In this document: one piece after another, positions 18,240-26,306 of the stretch
Position numbering within the stretch: position 1 is the stretch's first letter
Layout: every line of letters begins with the position of its first letter
DNA from: Ectobacillus sp. JY-23
GTDB lineage: Bacteria; Bacillota; Bacilli; Bacillales; Bacillaceae_G
Assembly: GCF_023022965.1 (NCBI RefSeq)
Contig: NZ_CP095462.1
Span: 558,001 to 622,000 of the forward strand
Length of the DNA: 64,000 nucleotides
Reading direction: 5' to 3'
Notes under the pieces: model-generated
Told to the model about the DNA's origin: nothing
Database searches by the model: none
Seen by the model: only the letters and a program-made list of their open reading frames with translations
Translations under genes and position numbers: made by a program

Positions 18240-18474
18240 AGTCGTTCTTGCGGGACACCCAAACTCACATCCACTCCCTCTCGTGCTCCGCGAAACGCTC
18301 TTGCGGGACACCTAACCTTACATCCACTCCCTCTCGTGCTCCGCGAAACGCTCTTGCGGGGCACCCAAACTCACATCCACTCCCTCTCGTGCTCCGCGAA
18401 ACGCTCTTGCGGGACACCTAACCTTACATCCACTCCCTCTCGTGCTCCGCGAAACGCTCTTGCGGGGCACCCAG
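18240..18474. repeat. 53-bp tandem repeat, four copies in alternating types
   Basis: Units beginning CATCCACTCCCTCTCG start at 18268, 18321, 18374 and 18427, an exact 53-bp period, with partial units flanking. The junctions alternate between a CACCCAAACTCA type and a CACCTAACCTTA type, giving a 106-bp higher-order repeat. Because 53 is not a multiple of three, no frame reads all copies alike, which argues against coding. Confidence 0.85.
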
Positions 18475-18641
18475 CTCTGGATTTCAGTCTTCTAGTGGTT
18501 CGCGAGTCTAGCGTTATACCTGTATTAAGAATAAAACGCATATTTGTTTAAAGGTTGCAACGTCAGCTTCCTATCTAAGACATTCTGGCTGAACTCCTTT
18601 GAATTTATTCCATCTTTAACCAATAAATCATCGGTTACAGT

Positions 18642-18977
18642 GGAGGTGCTCAAAAGGACTTGCGCCGCATTCAAATGTTTCATACAGATCGTGGCAGTGA
18701 GTTTAAAAATAAACTCATTGATGAAATGCTAGAAACGTTTCAAATTTGGCGTTCTCTGAGCATGAAGAGCTGTCCATACGACAATGCGGTAGCTGAAGCT
18801 ACCTTCAAAATCATTAAAACCGCGTTTGTAAAAGGCCAACGTTGCAAGAGCTTACCAGACTTGGAGAGAGAGTTACGAGATTATATTCATTGGTTTAATC
18901 ATATTAGAATTTATGGAACATTAGACGATATGAACCCGATGGAATTCAAGAGGACGCACCTTAATAAAACTGTCTAG
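18642..18977 (+). pseudogene. IS3-family orfB 3' fragment
   Basis: About 105 residues of the C-terminal rve integrase domain of an IS3 OrfB transposase remain, with the FHTDRGSEF and CPYDNAVAEA motifs that hold the second Asp and the Glu region of the DDE triad. The orfA part and the first catalytic Asp are missing. Orientation is opposite to the 17727-18011 relic, so they come from separate insertions or a rearrangement. Confidence 0.8.
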
Positions 18978-19066
18978 CTTGGTATTGCCAATCCAGGCTT
19001 CCACTCCCTCTAAATACGCAAGAACAACTTGTAATTTTAATTCCAATGAATATTTGATCATAGAAA

Positions 19067-19110
19067 AACTGCCCCCAATTGTTAGTGGTGTCTAACAATT
19101 GGGGGCAGTT
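19067..19110. repeat. perfect 19-bp inverted repeat made of IS3 end sequence
   Basis: AACTGCCCCCAATTGTTAG at 19067-19085 is repeated in reverse complement at 19092-19110 around TGGTGT. The right arm continues as the terminal repeat expected for the orfB relic, so two element ends seem to face each other. Confidence 0.7.
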
Positions 19111-19402
19111 CATACATGGGAAGACTCTTCTTCTATACAGCCTTTTAACTTGATATACTTGCGGCTTTAGAAAGCAATAGGCAAGTAGCAATCAAGCCAA
19201 AAAAGGTACAGACACACCATATAAAAACAAACTAAGTACAAAACCAAATAAAATAGCAGAGCGGCTGCGATAATGGGAAAAAGCAATCATTACCACATCC
19301 CAGCTGTAACGAATGCTTCCCAATGACAATCACTTCTTTTCGTATATTTTAAAATAAAATGTAACAAACTACCAATAAAAATGTGATCGTGCAGGAGGAA
19401 AT

Positions 19403-20395
19403 ATGTCAAAACAGCCGTTATGTTCAACCGAGATTGGTGCATTATGGATGACGTATCAAAAGAAAACTGTCATTTTACGTATGTTGGAGTATTTCAGAGA
19501 AACAGCAGAAAGCACGCGGGCTAGAAAGCTGTTAGATAATATGTGGAAAGATTTATATCCGATGGTGGAAGAGCTAAAACATATTTTACAAAAAGAAGGT
19601 GCTGCCGTACCCATCGGTTTTACGGAGCACGATGTTAATTTAAATGCGCCGCCGTTATATATCAATGGATTTGGTGTAATGTTCAGCCGCGTCCTGAAGG
19701 AAATCAGTATGGGTATGTACACCCTTCATGTGACGATGACTTATCGTGATGATATTATCAAGTACTATAGACGACTTACGCAAATTACTCATACCTATTA
19801 TTATGAGTTTACAACGTATCTTTTGGAGGAAGGATTGCTGCCAAGGCCCACATTTATCAACTTGCCGCAGTCTTCAGCTTACATTACTGATAAAGCCTAT
19901 TTAAAAGGCACAAACATACTTGGTCACAAACGCAAATTAAATACGATTGAATTTGGCTACTTATATCACTTAATTGAAACAAATATTACAGGTATGCAAC
20001 TCATTAGCGGCTTTGCCCAGTGTGCGGATGATAGTGATTTAAAACGTTACTTTTTAAAAGGCCAACAGCTTTCTAAAAAAATGATTGCGGAAGCAACGGC
20101 ACTTCTTCAAGCCGAGGATATTCAAGTACCCGCAACACCAGGAGGTACAGTCACAAATTCCACTGTATCTCCTTTTTCAGAAAAATTAATGACCTACTGC
20201 GTATATTTGTTGAGTAATTTTGGACTAGGCGGGCAAAGCTTTGGTGCTGCCTTTAGTTTACGCAATGATTTAAATGCGACGATGAGCTTTTTAGCAAAGG
20301 ATGTATTTGAATTTGCGCGTGATGGCATTCATATTATGATTGCGAATGGTTGGTTGGAAGAGCCGCCATCTATGGACATTCATCATTTGCGCTAA
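19403..20395 (+). CDS. DUF3231 family protein
   Basis: This 330-residue protein matches DUF3231, a family common in spore-forming Bacillaceae. It consists of two similar all-alpha halves (about 1-165 and 175-330), each resembling the ferritin-like bundles of CotF-type coat proteins. Examples are TAESTRARKLLDNM and FEFARDGIHIMIANGWLEEPP at the end. No metal-binding EXXH pair is obvious and no signal peptide is present. Role unknown; a spore or stress link is inferred from its distribution. AGGAGG lies six bases upstream of the ATG. It converges with the EamA gene, their stop codons overlapping by four bases. Confidence 0.8.
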   Translation: MSKQPLCSTEIGALWMTYQKKTVILRMLEYFRETAESTRARKLLDNMWKDLYPMVEELKHILQKEGAAVPIGFTEHDVNLNAPPLYINGFGVMFSRVLKEISMGMYTLHVTMTYRDDIIKYYRRLTQITHTYYYEFTTYLLEEGLLPRPTFINLPQSSAYITDKAYLKGTNILGHKRKLNTIEFGYLYHLIETNITGMQLISGFAQCADDSDLKRYFLKGQQLSKKMIAEATALLQAEDIQVPATPGGTVTNSTVSPFSEKLMTYCVYLLSNFGLGGQSFGAAFSLRNDLNATMSFLAKDVFEFARDGIHIMIANGWLEEPPSMDIHHLR

Positions 20396-21294
20396 ACATG
20401 CTCCGCCTTTTGCGGAGCTGTTTTTTGTGGTACATAGGTAGCAATAAGAACGCCAAGTAAGATGAGGACACCTCCGCTGAAAAAGCTGATACTGATTGTT
20501 TCGTCTAATAAAAGCCAACCGAGTAAGCTCCCAACAAGCGGCTGTAAAAAGAAAAACAATGAACCAATTCCAGCATCCATGAGCTCCATGCCTTTGTTCC
20601 ATAGAAAAAAGGCGGCGGCGGTGGAGGCAATCCCTAAATAGAAAATACCTGGCAGCATCGACATCGTAAATGTGATGTTTGTTGTGATGTACTCGGCTAC
20701 CATCATGGGTGTGGTAAAGAGCCACGCAAAGAAAATAGCATATGTAGTAATGGTGAGGGATGACAAGGTTACGGAAGCGAGCTTGACATATACAGACAAT
20801 AAAGCCCATGTCACTGCGGCACCTACTAAGAGAATCATGCCCGTTATACTCGCTGCAGTTCCGCCGTTCCACCCGACAACAACGATTACACCAAACGTCG
20901 CCATGATAGTCGACACTACTTTGCGAATGGTGAGTGCTTCCTTTAAAATTATGCGTGCAAATACAACAACAAACGCCGGCGTGGCAGAGGTGAGTAGTGC
21001 ACCGGTGTGCGCATCGGACAATTTTGTACCGACAAATTGCAGGGCAATTGAAACGAAGTAACCGATAAAGCCAATCCACGCGAGTAAGAGCCAACTCCTT
21101 TTGTCGATTCTTTCTACCTTGTCCTTCGCGCTCCGCATTACAATAAATAAACAAAGAAACGCAACCAAATAGCGTAGCCACATTAAAGTAAACGGTGGCA
21201 CGGTATGTAGCATATGTTTACTCACCACATACGTCCCGCCCCACAAAGCTGCGGCAAGTGACAAACAAACCGCACCTAATAATTTTGTATTCAT
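20392..21294 (-). CDS. EamA-family (DMT) transporter
   Basis: This 300-residue membrane protein has ten hydrophobic helices in two EamA repeats (AALWGGTYVVSK opens the first, LVGAAVTWALLSVYVK the second). Members export metabolites or amino acids; the substrate is not predictable. GGAGGGT lies seven bases before the ATG at 21294. A longer reading from 21372 has no ribosome site and a non-membrane start. A promoter must sit within the following 120 bases. No functional partner is adjacent. Confidence 0.85.
   Translation of the reverse strand: MNTKLLGAVCLSLAAALWGGTYVVSKHMLHTVPPFTLMWLRYLVAFLCLFIVMRSAKDKVERIDKRSWLLLAWIGFIGYFVSIALQFVGTKLSDAHTGALLTSATPAFVVVFARIILKEALTIRKVVSTIMATFGVIVVVGWNGGTAASITGMILLVGAAVTWALLSVYVKLASVTLSSLTITTYAIFFAWLFTTPMMVAEYITTNITFTMSMLPGIFYLGIASTAAAFFLWNKGMELMDAGIGSLFFFLQPLVGSLLGWLLLDETISISFFSGGVLILLGVLIATYVPQKTAPQKAEHV
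20400..20426 (+). terminator. terminator of the DUF3231 gene
   Basis: GCTCCGC and GCGGAGC pair around CTTTT and run into TGTTTTTT. The hairpin lies inside the 3' end of the convergent EamA gene. Confidence 0.8.
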
Positions 21295-21416
21295 TATGTT
21301 ACCCTCCAAAAAAGACAGAATATTCAATTTATAATTATAGCATGTTTTGCACCAAAAGGATACGGAATTCACCGCCAGTAAGATGCTACCTGCTTATTTT
21401 ACTTCGTATTCCCGCC

Positions 21417-21582
21417 AAAGAGGTCGGGACATAACTGAGTTATGTAACTCTAAAGCCGACAGAATAGAGAATAACGAACACTCATAAAGGAAAAATCCGA
21501 ACTAGATCGAATTCTATGTAGAGAATTCCGACTAATAGTTCGGATTTTTCTTTGGCTGAAAACCTTTTGTCCCAGCCTCTTT
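21417..21582. repeat. structured intergenic element with nested stems
   Basis: Outer arms AAAGAGG and GGGACA (21417-21431) match TGTCCC and CCTCTTT near 21568-21582. Inside, AAAAATCCGAACTA (21491-21504) pairs perfectly with 21536-21549, and GAATTCT pairs with AGAATTC within that loop. The whole looks like a mobile-type palindromic element that may double as a terminator of the sulfur operon. B. cereus-group bcr repeats are one candidate family, not verified. Confidence 0.55.
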
Positions 21583-22359
21583 TCACAGCATGTCCGTCCA
21601 GATTTTAATGGCAGTAGCCGCAATCAATATGGCCAGTATAACTTGCAGTACTTTTGTGTTCATCTTCTTGCCTGCCATCGCACCTACCGGAGAAGCAAGT
21701 AAACTTGCGATGACCATAATGAATGCAGGACCATAGTCAATTTGACCGGTTGTGATTTTGCCGACAGTGGCGCCGATTGATGAGATAAAGGTAATTGCTA
21801 GAGAAGAAGCGATGGTCATGCGCGTTGGTATTTTCAGCACAACAAGCATAATTGGTACCAATAAAAATGCACCTGCTGCGCCTACAATACCCGATCCCAC
21901 ACCAACGATAAAGGCTAGTATCGCCGCAACCCATTTATTAAAAGTAACCTGGTCAAACGGAATATCGTCGACATTTTTTTTCGGTACAAACATCATGATA
22001 GCGGCAATGAGTGCTAAGGTGCCATAAGTTACATTAATGCCGCTCTCGGTCATAAATCTAGAACCATATCCACCTACAAAACTACCTATTAAAATACTCG
22101 CGCCCATGTAGCCAATGAGCGTTTTATTCAAGTAACCGCCCTTTCTGTACGTCCACACACCGCCTATAGTAGCGAAAAAAACTTGAATTGCACTGATACC
22201 TGATACTTCGTATGCACTAAATGCGGCAATTCCAAATAGCGGTGGAATGTATAGAAGCATTGGATATTTAATAATCGAACCACCAATGCCAAGCATACCA
22301 GAAATATAAGAACCGATAAATCCGATTGAAAAGATAACAATGATAAATGTAGCATCCAT
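21583..22359 (-). CDS. TauE/SafE-family sulfite or sulfur-anion exporter
   Basis: This 258-residue membrane protein has eight hydrophobic helices and the TauE/SafE pattern, including IGGSIIKYP in the first half and [11 protein letters not shown] in the second. TauE proteins move sulfite, thiosulfate or sulfonates across the membrane. It is the last gene of the sulfur operon, where S. aureus cst loci also carry a TauE, and probably exports the sulfite or thiosulfate made by the upstream persulfide dioxygenase. GGGAGGGG precedes the ATG. A hairpin at 22381-22407 between tusA and this gene may reduce its expression. Confidence 0.85.
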   Translation of the reverse strand: MDATFIIVIFSIGFIGSYISGMLGIGGSIIKYPMLLYIPPLFGIAAFSAYEVSGISAIQVFFATIGGVWTYRKGGYLNKTLIGYMGASILIGSFVGGYGSRFMTESGINVTYGTLALIAAIMMFVPKKNVDDIPFDQVTFNKWVAAILAFIVGVGSGIVGAAGAFLLVPIMLVVLKIPTRMTIASSLAITFISSIGATVGKITTGQIDYGPAFIMVIASLLASPVGAMAGKKMNTKVLQVILAILIAATAIKIWTDML

Positions 22360-22380
22360 GTAATACCCCTCCCTGTAACA

Positions 22381-22407
22381 AAAGGGAACCTCATATCGGT
22401 TCCCTTT
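22381..22407 (-). terminator. internal hairpin between tusA and tauE
   Basis: AAAAGGGAACC and its complement pair around a short loop, followed by TTTTG on the minus strand. It lies inside the operon and could act as a partial terminator or mRNA stabiliser. Confidence 0.55.
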
Positions 22408-22411
22408 TCAA

Positions 22412-22639
22412 TTAGCCCTTTTGTATCCAAAATTTAAAGATACCGTTCTCTTCTGTATGTTGGAGTAATGTGTGTCCGCCAGATTTCGCCCAGGCAGTTA
22501 GATCATTTTTTGCCCCTTTATCTGTCGCATGTATCTCTAGCACTTCCCCTATTTGCAGTTCGTTAATCGCTTTCTTTGTTTTAATGATTGGCATTGGGCA
22601 TGCTAAACCTTTTGCATCTAATACTTGTTTTACTTCCAT
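22412..22639 (-). CDS. TusA-family sulfur carrier
   Basis: This 75-residue cytosolic protein carries the TusA signature with the sulfur-accepting cysteine at C14 (AKGLACPMPIIKTKKA). TusA proteins carry sulfur as a persulfide on that cysteine and pass it between rhodaneses and DsrE-type proteins. It lies 19 bases after the dioxygenase gene and is the third TusA domain of the operon. Close similarity to the 25670 gene suggests duplication inside the operon. Confidence 0.9.
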   Translation of the reverse strand: MEVKQVLDAKGLACPMPIIKTKKAINELQIGEVLEIHATDKGAKNDLTAWAKSGGHTLLQHTEENGIFKFWIQKG

Positions 22640-22658
22640 GTTTCTTCCTCCTTATGAT

Positions 22659-23786
22659 TTATCGTACCGCACAGCGGTTTGGACCGATTTCCATCTCGCG
22701 TTGCTGTTCTTCATCTGGTGTGATTTTACCCATGTTTGTTTGACGAATCTCTTGGTATGCATTCGGTTGCGGCGGCAGATTTTCCGTCACAAGCTTTCTA
22801 AATTCGTTTTGATCGGCAATATTTAAGCCGTGATTTTGTGCATACAACACACCTAGCTTTTCAGATACACTGCCATCTTCTTTAAGCTCTTCAATAATCA
22901 TGAAGTGTGCAGGCAATACAAGCAAATCAGCTGACAGTTCTTTATAGCGTTTATACAAGCTTTCACGCAGATCATCAACCCAGTCCTCAGCTTTTCCAGC
23001 CAGGTCAGGTCTTCCGATGGAGTCGATGAACAAAATGTCACCTGTCAATAGGAACTGTCCATCCACAACGAAAGATGTAGAGCCGATCGTATGACCTGGT
23101 GAGTATAGAGCATGAATATCAATTGCCGTATCTCCAATCGTTACTACGGTTCCGTCCTCTAATGGTTGATAACTAAACACTACCTCTTCCGCATCTTTTG
23201 GAGGCAACCAATATGTTGCGTTTGTTTTTTCAGCGATTACACGTCCGCCGGAGATATGATCAGCATGCAGGTGCGTATCAAACACATGAACAATTTTCGC
23301 ATGCAAGCTATTCGCAAAATCTAGGTATACATCTGTCATACGCGTTGCGTCAATAATGGCTGCTTCTCCGTTAGATATTACCATGTAAGATAGACAGCCT
23401 TTTCCGATGCGTACGAATTGGTAAATCTCCCCGCCGTTTTTTAGATCGCCAATTTTAACTGGCTCTAGGTGTTCACTCCAAGCCTTCATACCGCCTTTTA
23501 GATAGGAAACCGTAAGTCCCGCTTCAGAAAGCATCTCGGCCACCATGATAGAAGAACCTTCTTTCGCACAAACTACTAAAACTTCTTGATCAGTAGGAAT
23601 GCGATCTAAGATTTCTTCTACACCGTCCAACAACTCAAAGTATGGCACATTTAAGTATGAAAAGTTTGCACCTTCAATTTTCCAATCATTGAAGTCACCT
23701 TCGTTACGAACATCTAGTACAAACAGTTTTTCTTTATTAAATACCTTTTTTGTTACTTCCTTTGTAGTCATTACATGAACAGTCAT
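22659..23786 (-). CDS. rhodanese-metallo-beta-lactamase fusion, persulfide dioxygenase type
   Basis: This 375-residue protein joins an N-terminal rhodanese (residues 1-110, persulfide cysteine C73 in VVCAKEGSS) to an ETHE1-like metallo-beta-lactamase domain (about 118-330). The metal motif THLHADH supplies H172, H174, D176 and H177; further ligands lie in SPGHTIG and LLTGDILF. Family members oxidise persulfides to sulfite with O2 and Fe(II). S. aureus CstB is the closest functional parallel but has the domains in the other order. A cst-like operator (23791-23810) lies directly upstream, suggesting an internal promoter. Confidence 0.88.
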   Translation of the reverse strand: MTVHVMTTKEVTKKVFNKEKLFVLDVRNEGDFNDWKIEGANFSYLNVPYFELLDGVEEILDRIPTDQEVLVVCAKEGSSIMVAEMLSEAGLTVSYLKGGMKAWSEHLEPVKIGDLKNGGEIYQFVRIGKGCLSYMVISNGEAAIIDATRMTDVYLDFANSLHAKIVHVFDTHLHADHISGGRVIAEKTNATYWLPPKDAEEVVFSYQPLEDGTVVTIGDTAIDIHALYSPGHTIGSTSFVVDGQFLLTGDILFIDSIGRPDLAGKAEDWVDDLRESLYKRYKELSADLLVLPAHFMIIEELKEDGSVSEKLGVLYAQNHGLNIADQNEFRKLVTENLPPQPNAYQEIRQTNMGKITPDEEQQREMEIGPNRCAVR

Positions 23787-23790
23787 TCAA

Positions 23791-23810
23791 ATTACCCCCT
23801 TAGGTATATT
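23791..23810. promoter_or_regulatory. cst-like operator upstream of persulfide dioxygenase
   Basis: TTACC-CCCTTA-GGTAT has a single half-site mismatch and lies 4 bases from the start of the 23786 gene, overlapping its ribosome site. Confidence 0.5.
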
Positions 23811-23843
23811 TTGTGATAAAAAAATTTGGCACAGGAACGTAAC

Positions 23844-24419
23844 TTAGTTCGTTACGCCCGTTGTTTTTCCGGACCATTGGCTCATGCCCGGTATAACATT
23901 CACTACATGCGTGAAGCCGTTTTCTATCAGCTTTTGTGCAGCTAAATCACTACGATTTCCTGTACGACATACGACAAAAATTTCATTGCTTTTGTTTAAC
24001 TCATGCATACGGTTTTCAAGCTCTCCAAGTGGGATAGACACTGCATTCGGAATGTGTTTGAATGCATATTCCGCAGCTTCGCGTACATCCAGCACAACGA
24101 TGCTTGTTACTTCTGTTAATTTATTTGCAAGCTCAGCATTCGTAACAACATACGGATGTTTACGCTCAATCGTTTCTTCTCCTGACGCTTTTCGCAAGTA
24201 GTGCTTTAATACAGGGCCTTCTTCTAACGTACCCAAATACTGATGTCCTGTACGTTCCGCCCATGCTTTTAAGTCAGCCTTTGAGCCTTTATCAGTTGCT
24301 TGCACCTCAAGCACTTGGCCTGCTTCCATCGTGTTCATCATTTTTTTTGTTCTCACGATTGGCATTGGACACGCCAAGCCTTTTGCATCTAACAATACAT
24401 TCGCCTTCATCTGTTCCAT
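23844..24419 (-). CDS. TusA-rhodanese fusion sulfurtransferase
   Basis: This 191-residue protein fuses a TusA domain (1-75, C17 in GLACPMPIV) to a rhodanese domain (about 90-190, C151 in VVCRTGNRSD). It resembles S. aureus CstA, which likewise combines TusA and rhodanese modules (with an added DsrE domain) to relay persulfide sulfur. GGGGG sits eight bases before the ATG. The fusion implies direct hand-over of sulfur between the two cysteines. Both active cysteines are intact. Confidence 0.88.
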   Translation of the reverse strand: MEQMKANVLLDAKGLACPMPIVRTKKMMNTMEAGQVLEVQATDKGSKADLKAWAERTGHQYLGTLEEGPVLKHYLRKASGEETIERKHPYVVTNAELANKLTEVTSIVVLDVREAAEYAFKHIPNAVSIPLGELENRMHELNKSNEIFVVCRTGNRSDLAAQKLIENGFTHVVNVIPGMSQWSGKTTGVTN

Positions 24420-24432
24420 GTCAAATCCCCCT

Positions 24433-24729
24433 TTATTCTACTTCTCCTGTCCATGCCAGCATACCGCCTTGCATGTTAATAACGTTAAAGCCTTTTCCTT
24501 CTAAAAACTGTACAGCGCTGGCACTTCTGCCGCCAGAACGACACACGACAATGTATTCTTTTCTGCTGTCAAGTTCATACATACGGAATTCAATCCAACC
24601 AAGCGGCAGATTTACCGCACCAGGTATTTTTCCTTCTGCGACTTCCGCAACTTCACGAACGTCGAGAATGTTTAAACTCTTACCTTGTTTTAATAATGTC
24701 TCAACCTCTTGCGGCGTAATTTCTCTCAT
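24433..24729 (-). CDS. single-domain rhodanese
   Basis: A rhodanese domain of about 98 residues, with the CRSGGRS active loop (C63 from the preferred start) and the LDVRE motif, transfers sulfane sulfur through a cysteine persulfide. The ATG at 24729 is better spaced from GGGAGTGG than the GTG at 24738. It is 13 bases upstream of the TusA-rhodanese gene and 16 bases after the anchored rhodanese, so all are one transcript. Confidence 0.88.
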   Translation of the reverse strand: MREITPQEVETLLKQGKSLNILDVREVAEVAEGKIPGAVNLPLGWIEFRMYELDSRKEYIVVCRSGGRSASAVQFLEGKGFNVINMQGGMLAWTGEVE

Positions 24730-24745
24730 CTCAACCACTCCCTCT

Positions 24746-25105
24746 TTAGCTCCAGGCGCTCATGCCGCCTTTTACATTTGTAATGTTTTGAAAGCCTTGT
24801 TTTTTGAGTAACCTACATGCTTTACTGCTTCTCATACCGCTTTGACAAATAACGATGATTTCCTTCTCTTTGGACAATCCGGCTACTTTGTTTGGCAACT
24901 GCTGCAGCGGAATATTTTGAAAGCCTCGGATGCTGTTTGCTTTAAACTCACTAGGTGTACGAACATCAATATATTGCTTGTTTCGATGATTTAATTGTTG
25001 TTTTAAATCCAATGCGGAGATCTGTTTTATTCCTTTTGTTGGTAGCATTCCCTGGACAAAGAAGATGATGATGAGCACAAAAATCCCATATATAAGGTAA
25101 TCCAT
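24746..25105 (-). CDS. membrane-anchored rhodanese
   Basis: This 119-residue protein has an N-terminal membrane helix (YLIYGIFVLIIIFFVQ) followed by a rhodanese domain with C87 in VICQSGMRSS. No lipobox is present, and the orientation of the catalytic domain is not certain from the few flanking charges. It would place sulfurtransfer at the membrane, perhaps next to the TauE exporter. A weaker operator-like site (25107-25126) overlaps its ribosome site. Confidence 0.87.
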   Translation of the reverse strand: MDYLIYGIFVLIIIFFVQGMLPTKGIKQISALDLKQQLNHRNKQYIDVRTPSEFKANSIRGFQNIPLQQLPNKVAGLSKEKEIIVICQSGMRSSKACRLLKKQGFQNITNVKGGMSAWS

Positions 25106-25106
25106 G

Positions 25107-25126
25107 TTATCCCCCCTAAGGTATCT
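25107..25126. promoter_or_regulatory. weak cst-like operator upstream of anchored rhodanese
   Basis: ATCCC-CCCTAA-GGTAT has one changed half-site base and overlaps the ribosome site of the anchored rhodanese gene, so part of its conservation may reflect the ribosome site. Confidence 0.4.
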
Positions 25127-25605
25127 TAAATGAATAAGTTTACGTTGCCTTCTTCAGCATCTGCCAAATACGCAGCTACACCAGCATAATCAATACTGTC
25201 AAGTAATTCTTCTTTTTGTAAACCTAATAAGTCCATTGTCATTGTACAAGCAACCAGTTTTATATCCTGCTCCTGCGCCATTTCAATTAGATTTGAAAGT
25301 GGCAATGCATTGTGCTTTTTCATAACATCTTTAATCATTTTTGGACCAAACCCAGCAAAGTTCATTTTAGATAGTCCCATATTTTCAGCACCACGTGGCA
25401 TCATCTTGCCAAACATTTTTTCCATAAATCCTTTTTTAAGCGGTACATGTTCGTCTTTACGAAGGGCGTTCAAGCCCCAGAAGGTGTGAAAAATTGTAAC
25501 CTCGTGGTCATATGCAGCTGCTCCGTTTGCAATGATATAAGCTGCCATTGCTTTGTCATAGTCTCCGCTAAATAATACAATCGTTGTTTTTTTCTTTGCC
25601 TCCAT
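25126..25605 (-). CDS. DsrE/DsrF/DrsH-like sulfur-relay protein
   Basis: This 159-residue protein belongs to the DsrE superfamily (DsrE/F/H-like). It shows the opening strand TIVLFSGDYDKAMAAYIIANGA and a conserved cysteine in VACTMTMDLLG, which carries persulfide sulfur in family members. It works with TusA proteins in sulfur relay. It sits between a tusA gene and the anchored rhodanese. An operator-like palindrome (25621-25640) lies 16 bases upstream of the start, so it may also be transcribed from its own promoter. Confidence 0.88.
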   Translation of the reverse strand: MEAKKKTTIVLFSGDYDKAMAAYIIANGAAAYDHEVTIFHTFWGLNALRKDEHVPLKKGFMEKMFGKMMPRGAENMGLSKMNFAGFGPKMIKDVMKKHNALPLSNLIEMAQEQDIKLVACTMTMDLLGLQKEELLDSIDYAGVAAYLADAEEGNVNLFI

Positions 25606-25620
25606 AGTTCCCTCTCCTTT

Positions 25621-25640
25621 TATACCTATATGGGTATATT
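25621..25640. promoter_or_regulatory. cst-like operator upstream of dsrE
   Basis: ATACC-TATATG-GGTAT, a perfect match to the half-sites, lies 16 bases before the DsrE-like gene. Confidence 0.65.
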
Positions 25641-25669
25641 TATTTTAAAAATTTTTATACTTTTTGAAT

Positions 25670-25882
25670 TCAAAATTTAAATATACCGTGTTCTTCTTCA
25701 TGCTTTACAAGTGTGTGTCCACAGGACTTTGCCCATGCAGCAAGATTATTGTAAGAACCTTTATCTGTCGCATGCACTTCTAGTACCTGCCCCGCTGTCA
25801 GTTTACTCATTGCTTTTTTTGTTTTTATAATTGGCATTGGGCATGCCAATCCTTTTGCATCTAATAGCTTATCTGCTTTCAT
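25670..25882 (-). CDS. TusA-family sulfur carrier
   Basis: This 70-residue TusA protein has the sulfur-accepting C14 in AKGLACPMPI and a second cysteine (AKSCGHTL) not found in the 22412 copy. It is the second gene of the operon, 66 bases after the repressor gene, with an operator-like site (25901-25918) in that gap. It probably feeds the DsrE protein encoded next. Confidence 0.9.
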   Translation of the reverse strand: MKADKLLDAKGLACPMPIIKTKKAMSKLTAGQVLEVHATDKGSYNNLAAWAKSCGHTLVKHEEEHGIFKF

Positions 25883-25900
25883 AATGATAACCCCTTATTT

Positions 25901-25918
25901 TTACCTGTGGGGGTATTA
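25901..25918. promoter_or_regulatory. cst-like operator upstream of tusA
   Basis: TTACC-TGTGGG-GGTAT, a one-mismatch copy of ATACC-N6-GGTAT, lies 18 bases before the 25882 start. Confidence 0.6.
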
Positions 25919-25948
25919 TAAAAACATAATGTACCTTGTCTATATGTT

Positions 25949-26209
25949 TTATCGACTTTTCACCAATAAACCGACAGCTTCTTGAATCAAATCATCGGTT
26001 TTGTCACCATTTTTCTCCGCCTCTATTACGCACTCTACAAGATGGGAGCTTACAACGACTCCTATCGTTTTATCAACTGCAGATCGCACAGCAGACAGCT
26101 GCGTAATAACATCTTTGCAGTCTTTCCCTTCTTCCATCATTTTCAGGATGCCTCGGAGCTGACCTTCCATACGCTTTACCCTGTTTTTCATTTGGGCATT
26201 ATATTTCAT
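25949..26209 (-). CDS. cstR: CstR/CsoR-family repressor, persulfide-sensing type
   Basis: This 86-residue all-alpha DUF156 protein is a CsoR-family repressor. C31 (GKDCKDV) and C60 (LVECV) stand at the two positions that form the di- or trisulfide switch in S. aureus CstR. Position 56 is a histidine, giving the Cys-His-Cys set used by copper-sensing CsoR. The gene heads a sulfur-transfer operon, which favours persulfide sensing. Its own promoter has an ATACC-N6-GGTAT palindrome between the -35 and -10, consistent with autoregulation. Oxidation by persulfides would release DNA and switch the operon on. Confidence 0.85.
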   Translation of the reverse strand: MKYNAQMKNRVKRMEGQLRGILKMMEEGKDCKDVITQLSAVRSAVDKTIGVVVSSHLVECVIEAEKNGDKTDDLIQEAVGLLVKSR

Positions 26210-26253
26210 ATGATGACGCTCCTTTCTACATCAGTAATTTTGCTTACACGCTT

Positions 26254-26282
26254 ATAATATACCCCTTAAGGTATATTGTCAA
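26254..26282 (-). promoter_or_regulatory. promoter and operator of the cst-like operon
   Basis: On the minus strand TTGACA (26277-26282), a 17-bp spacer and TATTAT (26254-26259) form a strong SigA promoter. The spacer is almost entirely the palindrome ATACC-N6-GGTAT (26256-26277), ideal for a repressor blocking polymerase. Confidence 0.8.
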
Positions 26283-26306
26283 TTATATATTTACAAAAAG
26301 ATTTTG

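Noticed and set aside
18240-18474. CRISPR-like array
   Set aside because: The units are contiguous tandem repeats without unique spacers, and no cas genes are present.
18149-18551. Two plus-strand ORFs through the 53-bp repeats
   Set aside because: They only translate the tandem array in shifting frames and lack ribosome sites.
20291-21181. 296-residue minus-strand ORF, Cys/His/Arg-rich
   Set aside because: Frame shadow of the EamA transporter gene with improbable composition.
22361-22380. Sixth cst-like operator upstream of tauE
   Set aside because: Only the first half-site matches; the sequence is explained by the tauE ribosome site.
24263-24811. 182-residue plus-strand ORF
   Set aside because: Antisense shadow of two rhodanese genes, with no ribosome site.
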